Part shown: positions 42,000 to 50,288 of the stretch, piece after piece
Numbering within the stretch: the first letter of the stretch is position 1
Layout: each line of letters begins with the position of its first letter
Assembly: GCA_964518875.1 (NCBI GenBank)
Contig: CAZFHI010000011.1
Location: forward strand, 1-53,780
Direction: 5' to 3'
DNA: 53,780 nt
Origin: DTU024 sp964518875
Lineage (GTDB): Bacteria; Bacillota; Clostridia; Christensenellales; Aristaeellaceae
Position numbers and translations under genes: made by a program
Notes under the pieces: model-generated
Database searches by the model: none
Told to the model about the DNA's origin: nothing
Seen by the model: the letters and a program-made list of their open reading frames with translations, nothing else

Positions 42000-42027
42000 A
42001 AAGTCCGATAATTTTTCATCGGGCTTT
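42000..42027 (+). terminator. Terminator after the radical SAM / TDFVTNSSS pair
   Basis: AAAGTCCGAT (42000-42009) pairs with ATCGGGCTTT (42018-42027), 10 bp with one G-T pair and an 8-nt loop, followed by a short T stretch. Confidence 0.75.
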
Positions 42028-42134
42028 TGTGTATAAAGATGATGAAAAGTAAATATAATTAAATGAAGTTGTCTGTTATATAATTATAGCAAAACGCAAA
42101 AAGAAGCTAATGTAAAAAGGTGATATAGCAAACT

Positions 42135-43149
42135 AAAGTTAGCAACTTAGATCAGCTTAATATTTGCAAGCCACTGTAACATTATTAAATTGGATGTTGC
42201 TAAATCATTCATACCACAAAAGCAGCGAGGCTGCCTGATTCAGTTTATTAAAGAGACTTATATGCAGGGGCGTCCACAAGAAGAATAGAGAAGTTGGTAA
42301 AGAGCCTGGAAATTGACGGTATATCTTGAAGCCAGGTAAGCGAGATAAATCAAAAGTCTTAATGAACAGGCGGAGGATTTTAGGAATCGTCATATTACTT
42401 CCAGCGCTTTTGGTGGATGCCCTGTATGAAAATATACGCTACGCTGGTAGAGTGGTTAGCATGGCTATCATGATTGTTTGCGGTGTGAACGATGAAGATA
42501 GGCGTGAAGCGCTTCCAGTTGAACCAACGCTGGAGCAATCAATGGAAATCTGCCAGCGGCTGTTTGATAAGCTAAAGAACCGCGGATTATACAAGCATAA
42601 ACTTATTATCTCTTACGCTCATACAGGCTTTGCAGCAGCGATTGGTGTTTGCTTTCCAGGCGCCAGCTGGCAGCGCTGCAAGGCGCATTTCATGCGAGAA
42701 ATTCTTGTGCATGTGGTTCACAAGGGCAAAGAGCGGTTTGCAGGTATTTTCAAAAGCATATAGATGACTGATGATCAAGAAATTGCCAGGAAAAATGCAA
42801 AAAAACTTGCAGATGAATACAGTTTAAAATACCTGAAAGCAATTAAAATACTTGATGAAGCACTTGAAGACGCGCTGATCTTCCTTTCATTTCCTTAACT
42901 AGATTTCGGTAAGGTCAGTTCCAACAATATGTTTAATGGGTTGACCAAAAAAATCCGCAGGCGTACCATGGTAGCAGGCATCTTCCCTGACCAGGAAGAC
43001 TATATACGGTTGGCAACAATACGCCTTAAAGAATACTCAGAAGATTGGCTGGTTACCGTTACCAAGGCGTACATGAACAAGGCCTAGCTCAGGTCATTAA
43101 GAAGCTAGGCAGCATAAAATGATTGGTGGAGTTCTAAGTTGCGAGCTTG
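42135..43149 (+). mobile_element. Degenerate IS256-family (Mutator-type) element
   Basis: Imperfect terminal inverted repeats lie at 42135-42153 and 43133-43149 and share GCAACTTAGA. Between them the transposase is broken by stops and frame shifts but recognisable: ALLVDALYENIRYAGRVVS, GVNDEDRREAL, YKHKLIISYAHTGFAAAIG and WQRCKAHFMREILVH in one frame (42326-42763). LADEYSLKYLKAIKILDEA then ends at a stop, followed by GLTKKIRRRTMVAGIFPDQ up to the stop near 43087. No catalytic set is complete in one frame. It is the + oriented partner of the relic at 52240-53310, and both flank the Lsr island. Confidence 0.85.
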
Positions 43150-43241
43150 AGTTGACAGGACCGTATTCTTTAGTTGTACATTTTGCGTACATGTATGATA
43201 ATGTATCTAATAGGTTTCGTTTTTCATATATCTATTCTATC

Positions 43242-43290
43242 AAAAAACATGGTTGCTCCCGCAAAAGCGGGACATCAACCATGTTTTTTA
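43242..43290. terminator. Strong bidirectional terminator at the end of the Lsr operon
   Basis: An outer 14-bp stem AAAAAACATGGTTG (43242-43255) with 43276-43289 and an inner stem TCCCGC-aaaa-GCGGGA (43257-43272). T runs on both strands allow termination in both directions, in particular of the - strand lsr operon whose last stop is at 43406. Confidence 0.85.
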
Positions 43291-43300
43291 CTTTTATGAT

Positions 43301-43393
43301 GTAGAGCTTTGCTACAACCCAGCAGATGACTTAACAAACTATTTGCAAAGACGGTTGCACAAATATATTGACACTAACAATATAACAGAATAG
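43301..43393 (+). pseudogene. Possible C-terminal gene fragment
   Basis: A 30-codon stretch ending in TAG reads smoothly as protein (CYNPADDLTNYLQRRLHKYI and on) and has no start codon or ribosome site; upstream it runs into the terminator hairpin. It may be the last piece of a deleted gene on the + strand. I do not recognise the family, and chance is possible. Confidence 0.25.
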
Positions 43394-43405
43394 ATATCGT
43401 ACATC

Positions 43406-44293
43406 TTATATTTTTTTATTTATTAAATCACATAGCATCTCATATGCTTCTTTGTCGGTATATCTTTCATGTACGATTTTACCGATACACGTTGCCATTT
43501 CAACAGCATAATTGCTTTGGAAAATATTACGCCCCATGTCCACGCCTCTGGCGCCGTCTCGTATAGATTTGTATGCAAGAGTTAAAGCTTCTTGTTCGGC
43601 GAGTTTTTTACCGCCTGCTACAACAATTGGCACAGGGCAAGCAGCAACAACTTCTTCAAAATTTTCACAGTAATAAGTTTTTATTATATGTGCTCCCATT
43701 TCGGCAACTATACGCGTTGCAAGTTTAAAGAAACGATCTGTGCGTTCCATTTGTTTGCCCACTGCAACTACACCAAGCGTAGGAATACTGTATTTATATC
43801 CTGCGTTTATTACTTTTGAAAGGTTATCTATGCTTGAAAGCTGCCCGTCAGCGCCAATAAAGGTCTGTACAGCCATACAATCGGCGTTCATTCTTATAGC
43901 ATCGTCTATGTCTACTGCGACCACTTCATGGCTTAGATCATCATTTAGCATAGACGAACCGGATGATACTCTTAGAGCGATGCCTTTCTTGTTTTCGGGC
44001 GGAACGCAGCTGCGCAAAGCGCCGCGGGTTGCCATTAACACATCCACGTGCGGTAACAGTCTGGGGATTAATAAATCCAAGCGTTCAAGGCCAGAGGTGG
44101 AACCCATAAAGTAGCCATGATCAAACGCAAACATTACTGTATTCCCGCTTACAGGATTAAAAATATTAGATAGATGTTTTTTCATACCCCAGTCTAAATT
44201 ATTAGCGCCCTTTATATAAAAACTTTTTTGGTTAGCGAAAGGCTTATCTACCTTGTAATCCTTTGCGATTTTCTGTCCGTCTAAATCTGCCAT
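43406..44293 (-). CDS. lsrF: 3-hydroxy-5-phosphonooxypentane-2,4-dione thiolase LsrF
   Basis: Last step of phospho-AI-2 breakdown: transfers the acetyl group of 3-hydroxy-2,4-pentanedione-5-phosphate to coenzyme A, giving acetyl-CoA and dihydroxyacetone phosphate. The 295-residue TIM-barrel protein matches E. coli LsrF along its length: MADLD at the start, LDWGMKKHLSNIFNP, FAFDHGYFMG with the active-site His (about residue 57), MGAHIIKTYYCE with the Lys (about 200), and GARGVDMGRNIFQS. It is the last gene of the - strand operon, 72 nt after lsrB, with GAGGAGG before its ATG. Confidence 0.95.
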   Translation of the reverse strand: MADLDGQKIAKDYKVDKPFANQKSFYIKGANNLDWGMKKHLSNIFNPVSGNTVMFAFDHGYFMGSTSGLERLDLLIPRLLPHVDVLMATRGALRSCVPPENKKGIALRVSSGSSMLNDDLSHEVVAVDIDDAIRMNADCMAVQTFIGADGQLSSIDNLSKVINAGYKYSIPTLGVVAVGKQMERTDRFFKLATRIVAEMGAHIIKTYYCENFEEVVAACPVPIVVAGGKKLAEQEALTLAYKSIRDGARGVDMGRNIFQSNYAVEMATCIGKIVHERYTDKEAYEMLCDLINKKI

Positions 44294-44314
44294 ATTTCCT
44301 CCTCATCTTTTTTG

Positions 44315-44346
44315 AAGATGGGTAGAGACTGTGCTCCACCCATCTT
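44315..44346 (-). other. Intercistronic hairpin between lsrB and lsrF
   Basis: AAGATGGGT (44315-44323) and ACCCATCTT (44338-44346) form a 9-bp stem. In the direction of transcription no T run follows, so it is more likely an mRNA-stabilising structure behind the binding-protein gene than a terminator. Confidence 0.6.
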
Positions 44347-44365
44347 ATTTCAATATATCCTAATA

Positions 44366-45418
44366 TTAGAAATTATAGTTGTCCATGTTGTCAATTGTGA
44401 AAACTGTTCTTTCGGGTAACAATACAACGCCGCTGTCCTCCGCAGTGTAAGCATCAGGATCCAGTACTGTGTTTGGATGTACCTCAAGTTCTCCTATTCC
44501 TGGTACATTTACTTTATCACCAACTTTTAATGTATTTCCACTGGCTATATAATAAGCCATATAGCATCCGATTGCTCCCTGAATTTGGCAATCCCAAAGG
44601 CCCCAACGTTCCAAAACGCCTGCTCTGCAGTAATCTTTCATTGAGTTAGGAGATGCAAAACCTGTAATTGAAATCTTATCTTTATCTAATCCAAGATTTT
44701 GTGCAGCCTGTGCTTGTCCAGGAAGCGCGGTTGAATCGTTGCAAATTATGCCGTCAAGGTCGGGATGGGCAGAAAGCACAGCTTCACCAACTGTGATAGC
44801 TTTTTCTGCATCCTGCTCTGAATAGTAGTTGTCAGGTGCTACGTTTACCCAATTGGGATATTTTACTTTAATGTATGCTTCGCCTGCAACATGCCATGAG
44901 TTCTGATCTGTAACGGTTGCCTGGGAATAGTGCCAGCAGTATTTAATCTCGTCTTCATTGACGTTTTTCCCACGTTTAGTAAGAGATTCTGCAAGCATAT
45001 CAACAAGCATTTGTCCCAGCTGTTCAGGGGTACCCTGTGAAACCATTACTGTACGTGCATCTGCTGAAACATCTGAATCCCAGGTAGTAACGGCAAGCCC
45101 GGCTTTTTTAGCTTCTTTCATAACATCGTCAAGACCTGTCGCATCAACTGACGACACGCATATAGCATCCATGCCCTGGTTAATAGCGTTATTTATTACT
45201 GCAACCTGGTTTGCGACAGAAGCTTCCGGACTGCCGTCATATTTTACGGTAAATCCCCATTCTTTTGCAAACTTTTGAGCACCGTCATTTGCTGATTCGA
45301 AGAAAGCATTGCCGGTAAGCTTTGGAATAAACACAACGGTGATATTCTCAGCGAGCGCAGGTACTGCGAGTGCAAAAATCATTAACACCGCAAGTAGAGT
45401 TGATAGATACTTTTTCAT
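44366..45418 (-). CDS. lsrB: Autoinducer-2 binding protein LsrB
   Basis: Extracytoplasmic solute receptor that delivers AI-2 to the LsrACD importer. The 350-residue protein shows FIPKLTGNAFFESANDGAQ with the ligand Lys, TTWDSDV with the ligand Asp, TVTDQNSW with the Asp-Gln pair, and NDSTALPGQAQAA with the Pro; the E. coli contact Ala222 is Gln here, a position that in E. coli contacts ligand through its backbone. VVLLPERTVF near the C-terminus is family-typical. The signal peptide (residues 1-23, ending VPALA) has an AxA cleavage site and no lipobox Cys, unusual for a binding protein in a single-membrane cell. The start has AGGAGG just before it. Confidence 0.93.
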   Translation of the reverse strand: MKKYLSTLLAVLMIFALAVPALAENITVVFIPKLTGNAFFESANDGAQKFAKEWGFTVKYDGSPEASVANQVAVINNAINQGMDAICVSSVDATGLDDVMKEAKKAGLAVTTWDSDVSADARTVMVSQGTPEQLGQMLVDMLAESLTKRGKNVNEDEIKYCWHYSQATVTDQNSWHVAGEAYIKVKYPNWVNVAPDNYYSEQDAEKAITVGEAVLSAHPDLDGIICNDSTALPGQAQAAQNLGLDKDKISITGFASPNSMKDYCRAGVLERWGLWDCQIQGAIGCYMAYYIASGNTLKVGDKVNVPGIGELEVHPNTVLDPDAYTAEDSGVVLLPERTVFTIDNMDNYNF

Positions 45419-45477
45419 TACTTTTCCTCCTGTTATTTTATATATTTACGCATCATTTCAATGCGCATGGAGCAGTT

Positions 45478-46503
45478 TTATTGTGCTTGGGATTGTACGT
45501 GTTTTGCCGAAAATTTTCGCCTGAAGAAAGACATTATCCTGTCGTTAGAACTTATAGAACGCGCTGCGACTGAAATTACAAGCAGTATCCCTACCGGAAT
45601 ATCAAGGTACTGTGTGTTCATTCCAGACATTGAAAGCCCAAATCTTAATACACCTATTACAAGAGAAGCTAATGCTGTTCCTAAAATGTTGCCTTTTCCG
45701 CCGAGGTTGCTTGTTCCTCCAAGTACAACCGCCGTAATAATAGGCATTGTCAATTCTCTTCCTAAATCTGTTTTTGCAGTTCCAAGATAGCTTGTCAGCA
45801 TAATACCGGCCAGAGCAGCGCTTATACCGGAAAGTATATAAGTGCTCATAACTATTTTTTTTGTATGGATTCCACAATATTCCGCAGCATGTCTATTGAC
45901 TCCGCATAAAAATACCTTTCTGCCATACTTCGTTTTATGAAGTAAAAAGAAAGTTATAATCGTAAGTACAATAAACATAATTAGTTGATAAGGAACAACG
46001 CCAAAAATTCTGCCTTTTGTAATTGCTAAAAAAGCCTGCGGAAAGCCGGCAATTCCCTTATAAGCTTCAATTGTTGAAAGATTAGAAACTACAAGTGCAA
46101 GCCCGGAATATAGAAATGAACCGCCTAACGTAACGACCATAGGTTGAACATCTGTATATGCTATAAGAAAACCGCTGAATGCACCTGATGCTGCACCTAT
46201 AAGAAGACCCATTATGCAGGCTACCCATATATTTACGCCATAGTCATTCCACATAACGCCTATGGAAATTGAAGTTAAACCGACAATTGATCCTGCCTGT
46301 ATATCCATTCCACCGGTAATTAAAACAAACGTAACAAAAAGCGAAATAATACAAATTGAGAAAAAATCGTTAATGCTGCCAAATAATACACGCGGTTTTA
46401 AAAATCTTGGATTTATTTTACCAAAAATAATTATTTCAAGAATAAAAATTATTGCCAATGCGAACTCCCAACGAAATACAATTTTTTTAAAATAGTTTTT
46501 CAT
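45478..46503 (-). CDS. lsrD: AI-2 ABC importer permease LsrD
   Basis: Second permease subunit of the Lsr importer, of the ribose/AraH-type family. The 341 residues carry about nine to ten membrane segments. GGMDIQAGSIVGLTSI near 65-80 and the cytoplasmic coupling region with LGGTSNLGGKGNILGTAL near 260-277 are typical of the permeases in this family. It begins at ATG 46503, directly adjoining the stop of lsrC. The position after lsrC and before lsrB matches the E. coli order. Identity as LsrD rather than another sugar permease rests mainly on this context. Confidence 0.9.
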   Translation of the reverse strand: MKNYFKKIVFRWEFALAIIFILEIIIFGKINPRFLKPRVLFGSINDFFSICIISLFVTFVLITGGMDIQAGSIVGLTSISIGVMWNDYGVNIWVACIMGLLIGAASGAFSGFLIAYTDVQPMVVTLGGSFLYSGLALVVSNLSTIEAYKGIAGFPQAFLAITKGRIFGVVPYQLIMFIVLTIITFFLLHKTKYGRKVFLCGVNRHAAEYCGIHTKKIVMSTYILSGISAALAGIMLTSYLGTAKTDLGRELTMPIITAVVLGGTSNLGGKGNILGTALASLVIGVLRFGLSMSGMNTQYLDIPVGILLVISVAARSISSNDRIMSFFRRKFSAKHVQSQAQ

Positions 46504-47543
46504 TAATTGCTTCCTCCTGCTTTTTCTGAGGTGCGCGTTTGCAAACGCTGATGTCTTGCTTTTGTCGCAGTACGTTTTTGCATCACCGCATCAAAAACTA
46601 CTATAATAATAAGCATGCATCCTGTTATTGTATTGTCGTAATCAGAAGATAGACCTATAAATACTAACACTCTGCTTATGGACGCCATAATTAAGGCCCC
46701 TGTTGCCGCTCCCATTACAGACCCAACGCCGCCTGACATACTTATACCGCCTAATACGCAAGCAGCAATTACTTTCATCTCATAACCATTGCCTGAAATA
46801 GGAGTAACAAACCCAACGCGACTTGCATAAATTATCCCTCCGACAGCACTAAAAATCCCGCATATTATATATGCCCATAATTTTGTCGCAGTAACCGGCA
46901 AACCTAATAAAATAGAGCCGTCTACATTATCTCCTACCGCTGCAAAGTTTTTTCCGTATTTTGTGCGGCTCAAGAAAAAATGCATAATAACAGTAAGTAC
47001 TAAAACACAAAAGTATACGGCAGTTATGTTTGTATTTAAAAACTTTGCCTGAGACAAATATTTAAAATCATAGGGTAGGTTTTCTACCCATTTGCCATCG
47101 GTATACACATAAATTAGACCCCTTACTATACTGTTAACGCCCAAAGTCATAATTATTGAAGGCACTTTTAGTACGGCAACGCCAAAACCATTTAATAAAC
47201 CTATTGCAGCTCCTAAAGCGACAGCAGAAATAAAAGCAAGCGCAAAAGGAAAACCGTCTCTAAACATTGTAGCTGTTATAGCGGCAGACATGCCGAGTGT
47301 AGCCCCTACCGAAACGTCTATTTCACCCGTTAGTATTACAACTGCTATACCAATCGCAACTATCGTGTAAACAACGCTTGAGTTTAACGACAATGTAATG
47401 TTTGAAGCTTTCAAAAAATTAGGGTTTATTGCACCGACTATTAAAAATATAAGTATCAGGAAAACTATTGATGTCAGTTCTCTCAAATGCATCAGTTTAT
47501 TGAAAAAAATTTTTATTCTAAAAGAACTATTTGCCGAATTCAT
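46503..47543 (-). CDS. lsrC: AI-2 ABC importer permease LsrC
   Basis: First permease subunit of the importer. The 346-residue protein has about ten membrane segments. GEIDVSVGATLGMSAAITA near 72-90 and LGGISMSGGVGSVMGAATGAL near 266-286 are the conserved loop motifs of the ribose-type permease family. A short basic tail (KARHQRLQTRTSEKAGG) ends the protein. It starts 6 nt after lsrA. As with lsrD, the family is certain and the AI-2 assignment comes from the complete operon. Confidence 0.9.
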   Translation of the reverse strand: MNSANSSFRIKIFFNKLMHLRELTSIVFLILIFLIVGAINPNFLKASNITLSLNSSVVYTIVAIGIAVVILTGEIDVSVGATLGMSAAITATMFRDGFPFALAFISAVALGAAIGLLNGFGVAVLKVPSIIMTLGVNSIVRGLIYVYTDGKWVENLPYDFKYLSQAKFLNTNITAVYFCVLVLTVIMHFFLSRTKYGKNFAAVGDNVDGSILLGLPVTATKLWAYIICGIFSAVGGIIYASRVGFVTPISGNGYEMKVIAACVLGGISMSGGVGSVMGAATGALIMASISRVLVFIGLSSDYDNTITGCMLIIIVVFDAVMQKRTATKARHQRLQTRTSEKAGGSN

Positions 47544-47548
47544 GACGA

Positions 47549-49063
47549 TTACTTGCCTCCTTTTGTAATACCGAAAGCCGCAGCCATAAGCGTGTCTTGT
47601 GTAACTTCGCTACGATCAAATTCAGCAACTAGTCTGCCCGAATACATGGTAATAATTCTGTCGCTTAGTTCGACAACCTCTTCCATATCTGACGATATAA
47701 TAATAATTGCCAGGCCCTGCGAACGAAGTTTATTTATTATGCTGTAAACATCAGCTCGAGCGGCAGCATCTATGCCTCTCGTTGGTTCATCAAGGATAAG
47801 TAACTTAGGTTTTGTAGCAATAGATCTTCCTATTATAACTTTTTGCTGATTCCCGCCTGAAAGCGAATTCATTTTTTGATTATAACTTGTGATTTTTGTC
47901 CTGAAAGAATCGACAAAATAATCGGTAATTTCCTGTTCTTTTTTTCTATCCAATACACCCTTACCAAGCATATCCAAGCATGAAGCGGTGGTGTTTTCAG
48001 CTACGGTGCTTATTTGGAACAAACCGTTTAAAAATCTGTCTTCCGGCACATAGTTAAGGCCAAGGCACATCATTTCATGCGTTCCGAGGCCTGTAACGTC
48101 TCGCCCTTCAAGATATACTTTACCGCTGATAATTGTATCTTTACCGAAAATGCTTGTTGCAAGCTCAGTTCTGCCTGCACCGACTATTCCGGCTATTCCG
48201 AGTATTTCCCCCGGATATACTTCAAAACTTATATCAGAAAAGCCATAGCCCGTCAATTTATCTAGCTTTAAAACAGGCTGGCAGCCTCTATCTATATCAC
48301 AAGTAACAAATTGATTTGCCTGATATTCGACGTTAGGCGGCAAAAGCCCTCTTACTAAAGTTTCATGATTCACATTTTGTATCGGGGATTCAACTGTAAT
48401 TTTACCATCAGACATTATTACTACTCTGTCAGCTATTTCAAAAACCTCATTTAGCCGGTGGGTTATAAATACAATGCTTAAATTTTGCTGTTTTAAATGC
48501 CCGATAACTCTGAATAAGTCCTTCACTTCATTAAATGTAAGCGAGCTTGTCGGCTCATCAAAAATAAGTAATTTAGATTGCCGCATTAAGCCCCGCAAAA
48601 TTTCTACAAGTTGCTGTTCGGCTATTGATAAAGTTAAAGCCTTCCTTTTTAAGTTAAGATCCCAACTAACGTTTTTAATAATTTCCTTAAGTTTTTTCTT
48701 GAGTTCGGATTTATTTCCATCTATTCCGATTATTATATTTTCTTCAACGGTCATATTCGGAAATAACATGGGTTCTTGCGGTACAAGATAAATTCCGTTT
48801 GAAATAGCAACCGAAGGTTTGTTTATCTTGATTTCGTTGCCTTCTATATAGCAAACTCCGGAATCAGCCTGATATATACCCATTATGATTTTCATAAGGG
48901 TACTTTTACCAGCACCGTTTCCCCCTATTAATGCCAGCACTTCTCCAGGTAAAAAATCAATATCAATACCTTTTAATACCTGATTGTTACCAAATGACTT
49001 GTAACATTGTTTTACTGAAACGGTAGGTATTTTTTTTGGATTTGTTTTAAATGAAGTCATCAT
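47549..49063 (-). CDS. lsrA: AI-2 ABC importer ATP-binding protein LsrA
   Basis: Double ATPase that drives AI-2 uptake. The 504-residue protein has two nucleotide-binding domains. The first has Walker A GGNGAGKST, signature LSIAEQQLVEI and Walker B LLIFDEPTSSL; the second has a degenerate Walker A (GIVGAGRTELA), signature LSGGNQQK and LLILDEPTRGID, as in other sugar-type double ATPases. The frame runs upstream to a TTG at 49081, but GGGGGA directly before ATG 49063/49060 supports the internal start; the first few residues remain uncertain. It is the first gene of the lsrACDBF operon and has a near-consensus promoter. Confidence 0.93.
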   Translation of the reverse strand: MMTSFKTNPKKIPTVSVKQCYKSFGNNQVLKGIDIDFLPGEVLALIGGNGAGKSTLMKIIMGIYQADSGVCYIEGNEIKINKPSVAISNGIYLVPQEPMLFPNMTVEENIIIGIDGNKSELKKKLKEIIKNVSWDLNLKRKALTLSIAEQQLVEILRGLMRQSKLLIFDEPTSSLTFNEVKDLFRVIGHLKQQNLSIVFITHRLNEVFEIADRVVIMSDGKITVESPIQNVNHETLVRGLLPPNVEYQANQFVTCDIDRGCQPVLKLDKLTGYGFSDISFEVYPGEILGIAGIVGAGRTELATSIFGKDTIISGKVYLEGRDVTGLGTHEMMCLGLNYVPEDRFLNGLFQISTVAENTTASCLDMLGKGVLDRKKEQEITDYFVDSFRTKITSYNQKMNSLSGGNQQKVIIGRSIATKPKLLILDEPTRGIDAAARADVYSIINKLRSQGLAIIIISSDMEEVVELSDRIITMYSGRLVAEFDRSEVTQDTLMAAAFGITKGGK

Positions 49064-49105
49064 TTCCCCCAAAATGAACAAAATACTATCTGGTAAGTTT
49101 TATAT

Positions 49106-49134
49106 ATATTACCGCCCAACAAAACATTTGTCAA
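49106..49134 (-). promoter_or_regulatory. Near-consensus promoter of lsrACDBF
   Basis: On the - strand, TTGACA (49134-49129) and TAATAT (49111-49106) are separated by 17 nt, about 40 nt before lsrA. A promoter this strong needs a repressor, in agreement with LsrR control. Confidence 0.85.
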
Positions 49135-49239
49135 GGGCTTCAAACTTTTTATTTCAGTAAAAATTATTTTATGATATTATGCATCAAATAAAATGCCTAT
49201 AAATCACGATTTTCAACCTTAAAATACGTTTTAATGATA
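49135..49239. promoter_or_regulatory. Divergent lsr control region, candidate LsrR site
   Basis: The AT-rich gap between the two divergent promoters. Around 49170-49194, TTTATGAT-attatgc-ATCAAATAAA is an imperfect inverted repeat suited to a dimeric or tetrameric regulator such as LsrR (SorC family). No second copy was found, so the operator call is tentative. Confidence 0.35.
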
Positions 49240-49268
49240 TTGACATTTTTCGAAACTGATGGTAGACT
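49240..49268 (+). promoter_or_regulatory. Near-consensus promoter of lsrRK-cupin
   Basis: TTGACA (49240-49245) and TAGACT (49263-49268) are separated by 17 nt, about 55 nt before lsrR. Confidence 0.75.
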
Positions 49269-49328
49269 TTCTCCGTGATAAACAAATGTTTTTCTATTTT
49301 ACTTTTGTAAGGGAGCTTGCGCAATATT

Positions 49329-50288
49329 ATGGAATATATTGAATTTGATAATATAATAATTGAAAAAATCGTCTGGTATTATTATTTTGAGGATCTTACC
49401 CAAAATGAAATTGCAGATCTGCTTGGTATAACCAGAGCGCGCGTAATAAAGCTTTTAAATATTGCAAAAAAAACCGGAGTCATTCAGTTTAAGCTAAAAA
49501 AAAGCAGTAAAAAAAGAATAAACTTGTATAAGCAGTTAATTGACATATTTAAATTAAAGGATGTTTTCTTAATTCCGGAAGTTCCTGAGGGAAATGATTT
49601 AAACGCAAGCATTGCACAAGCTGCTGCTGTATATATAAACGACATTATCCCTAAAGGCGGTATGATCAACATTGGGTATGGCGATACTCCAAGCAAGGTT
49701 CTAAATCATTTGGCTACAATGGCTCAAAAGCCAATATCTTGTGTCTCATTAACAGGAGGTGTCAGCTATTATCTTCCGGATACAAAAAGCGGTATATTTA
49801 ATGCTAAACTTTACCTAATGCCTTTCCCGCTTTTGTGCACTTCAAAAGAGATGGCAAGCGCTATGCAAAATGAATCTGCTTTTATTGATGTTGTACGAAT
49901 GATAGATTTATCTTCCGTAAGCGTTGTCGGAATAGGCGCTATGAACGATTCCGCTACAATAATAAAATCAGGGATATTAAGTTTAAAGGATCTTAATTTT
50001 CTTAAAATGAAAGGTGCTGTAGGCGATATATTGTGCCATTTTATAGATAAAAATGGAAATATAGTTGAAAACTCTATAGAAGAAAACCTTATTGCAATTT
50101 CTTTAAATACGCTTAAAAAACTTAAAAATGTTATTGCAGTTGCAGGAGGAGAAGAAAAAGCCACGGCTATATATTCCGCTTTACTTGGCGGATATTTCGA
50201 CATATTGATCACTGATAAAAAAACAGCAGAAGAACTTATAATTTTATATGATAATAACAAAAAAATAAGCAAGGAGGATTTCAGTTGA
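49329..50288 (+). CDS. lsrR: SorC-family repressor LsrR
   Basis: Represses the lsr genes until phospho-AI-2 binds. The 319-residue protein has an N-terminal helix-turn-helix (VWYYYFEDLTQNEIADLLGI, then RARVIKLLNIAKKTGVI) and a C-terminal sugar-binding domain with SLTGGVSYYLPDT near 140, VGIGAMNDSATIIKSG near 200 and KGAVGDILCHFID near 225, closely following E. coli LsrR. The DEOR-type sugar-phosphate fold should bind phospho-AI-2. GGGAG at 49311-49315 is too close for the TTG at 49317 and a little far for ATG 49329, so the start is not fully settled. Its stop overlaps the TTG start of lsrK. Confidence 0.93.
   Translation: MEYIEFDNIIIEKIVWYYYFEDLTQNEIADLLGITRARVIKLLNIAKKTGVIQFKLKKSSKKRINLYKQLIDIFKLKDVFLIPEVPEGNDLNASIAQAAAVYINDIIPKGGMINIGYGDTPSKVLNHLATMAQKPISCVSLTGGVSYYLPDTKSGIFNAKLYLMPFPLLCTSKEMASAMQNESAFIDVVRMIDLSSVSVVGIGAMNDSATIIKSGILSLKDLNFLKMKGAVGDILCHFIDKNGNIVENSIEENLIAISLNTLKKLKNVIAVAGGEEKATAIYSALLGGYFDILITDKKTAEELIILYDNNKKISKEDFS

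Noticed and set aside
42326..42763. Intact small transposase or hypothetical protein
   Set aside because: It is one frame of a broken IS256-family transposase whose remaining pieces lie in other frames downstream.
43119..43304. 61-codon + strand gene after the IS element
   Set aside because: It covers the IS right end and the terminator hairpin and has no recognisable domain.
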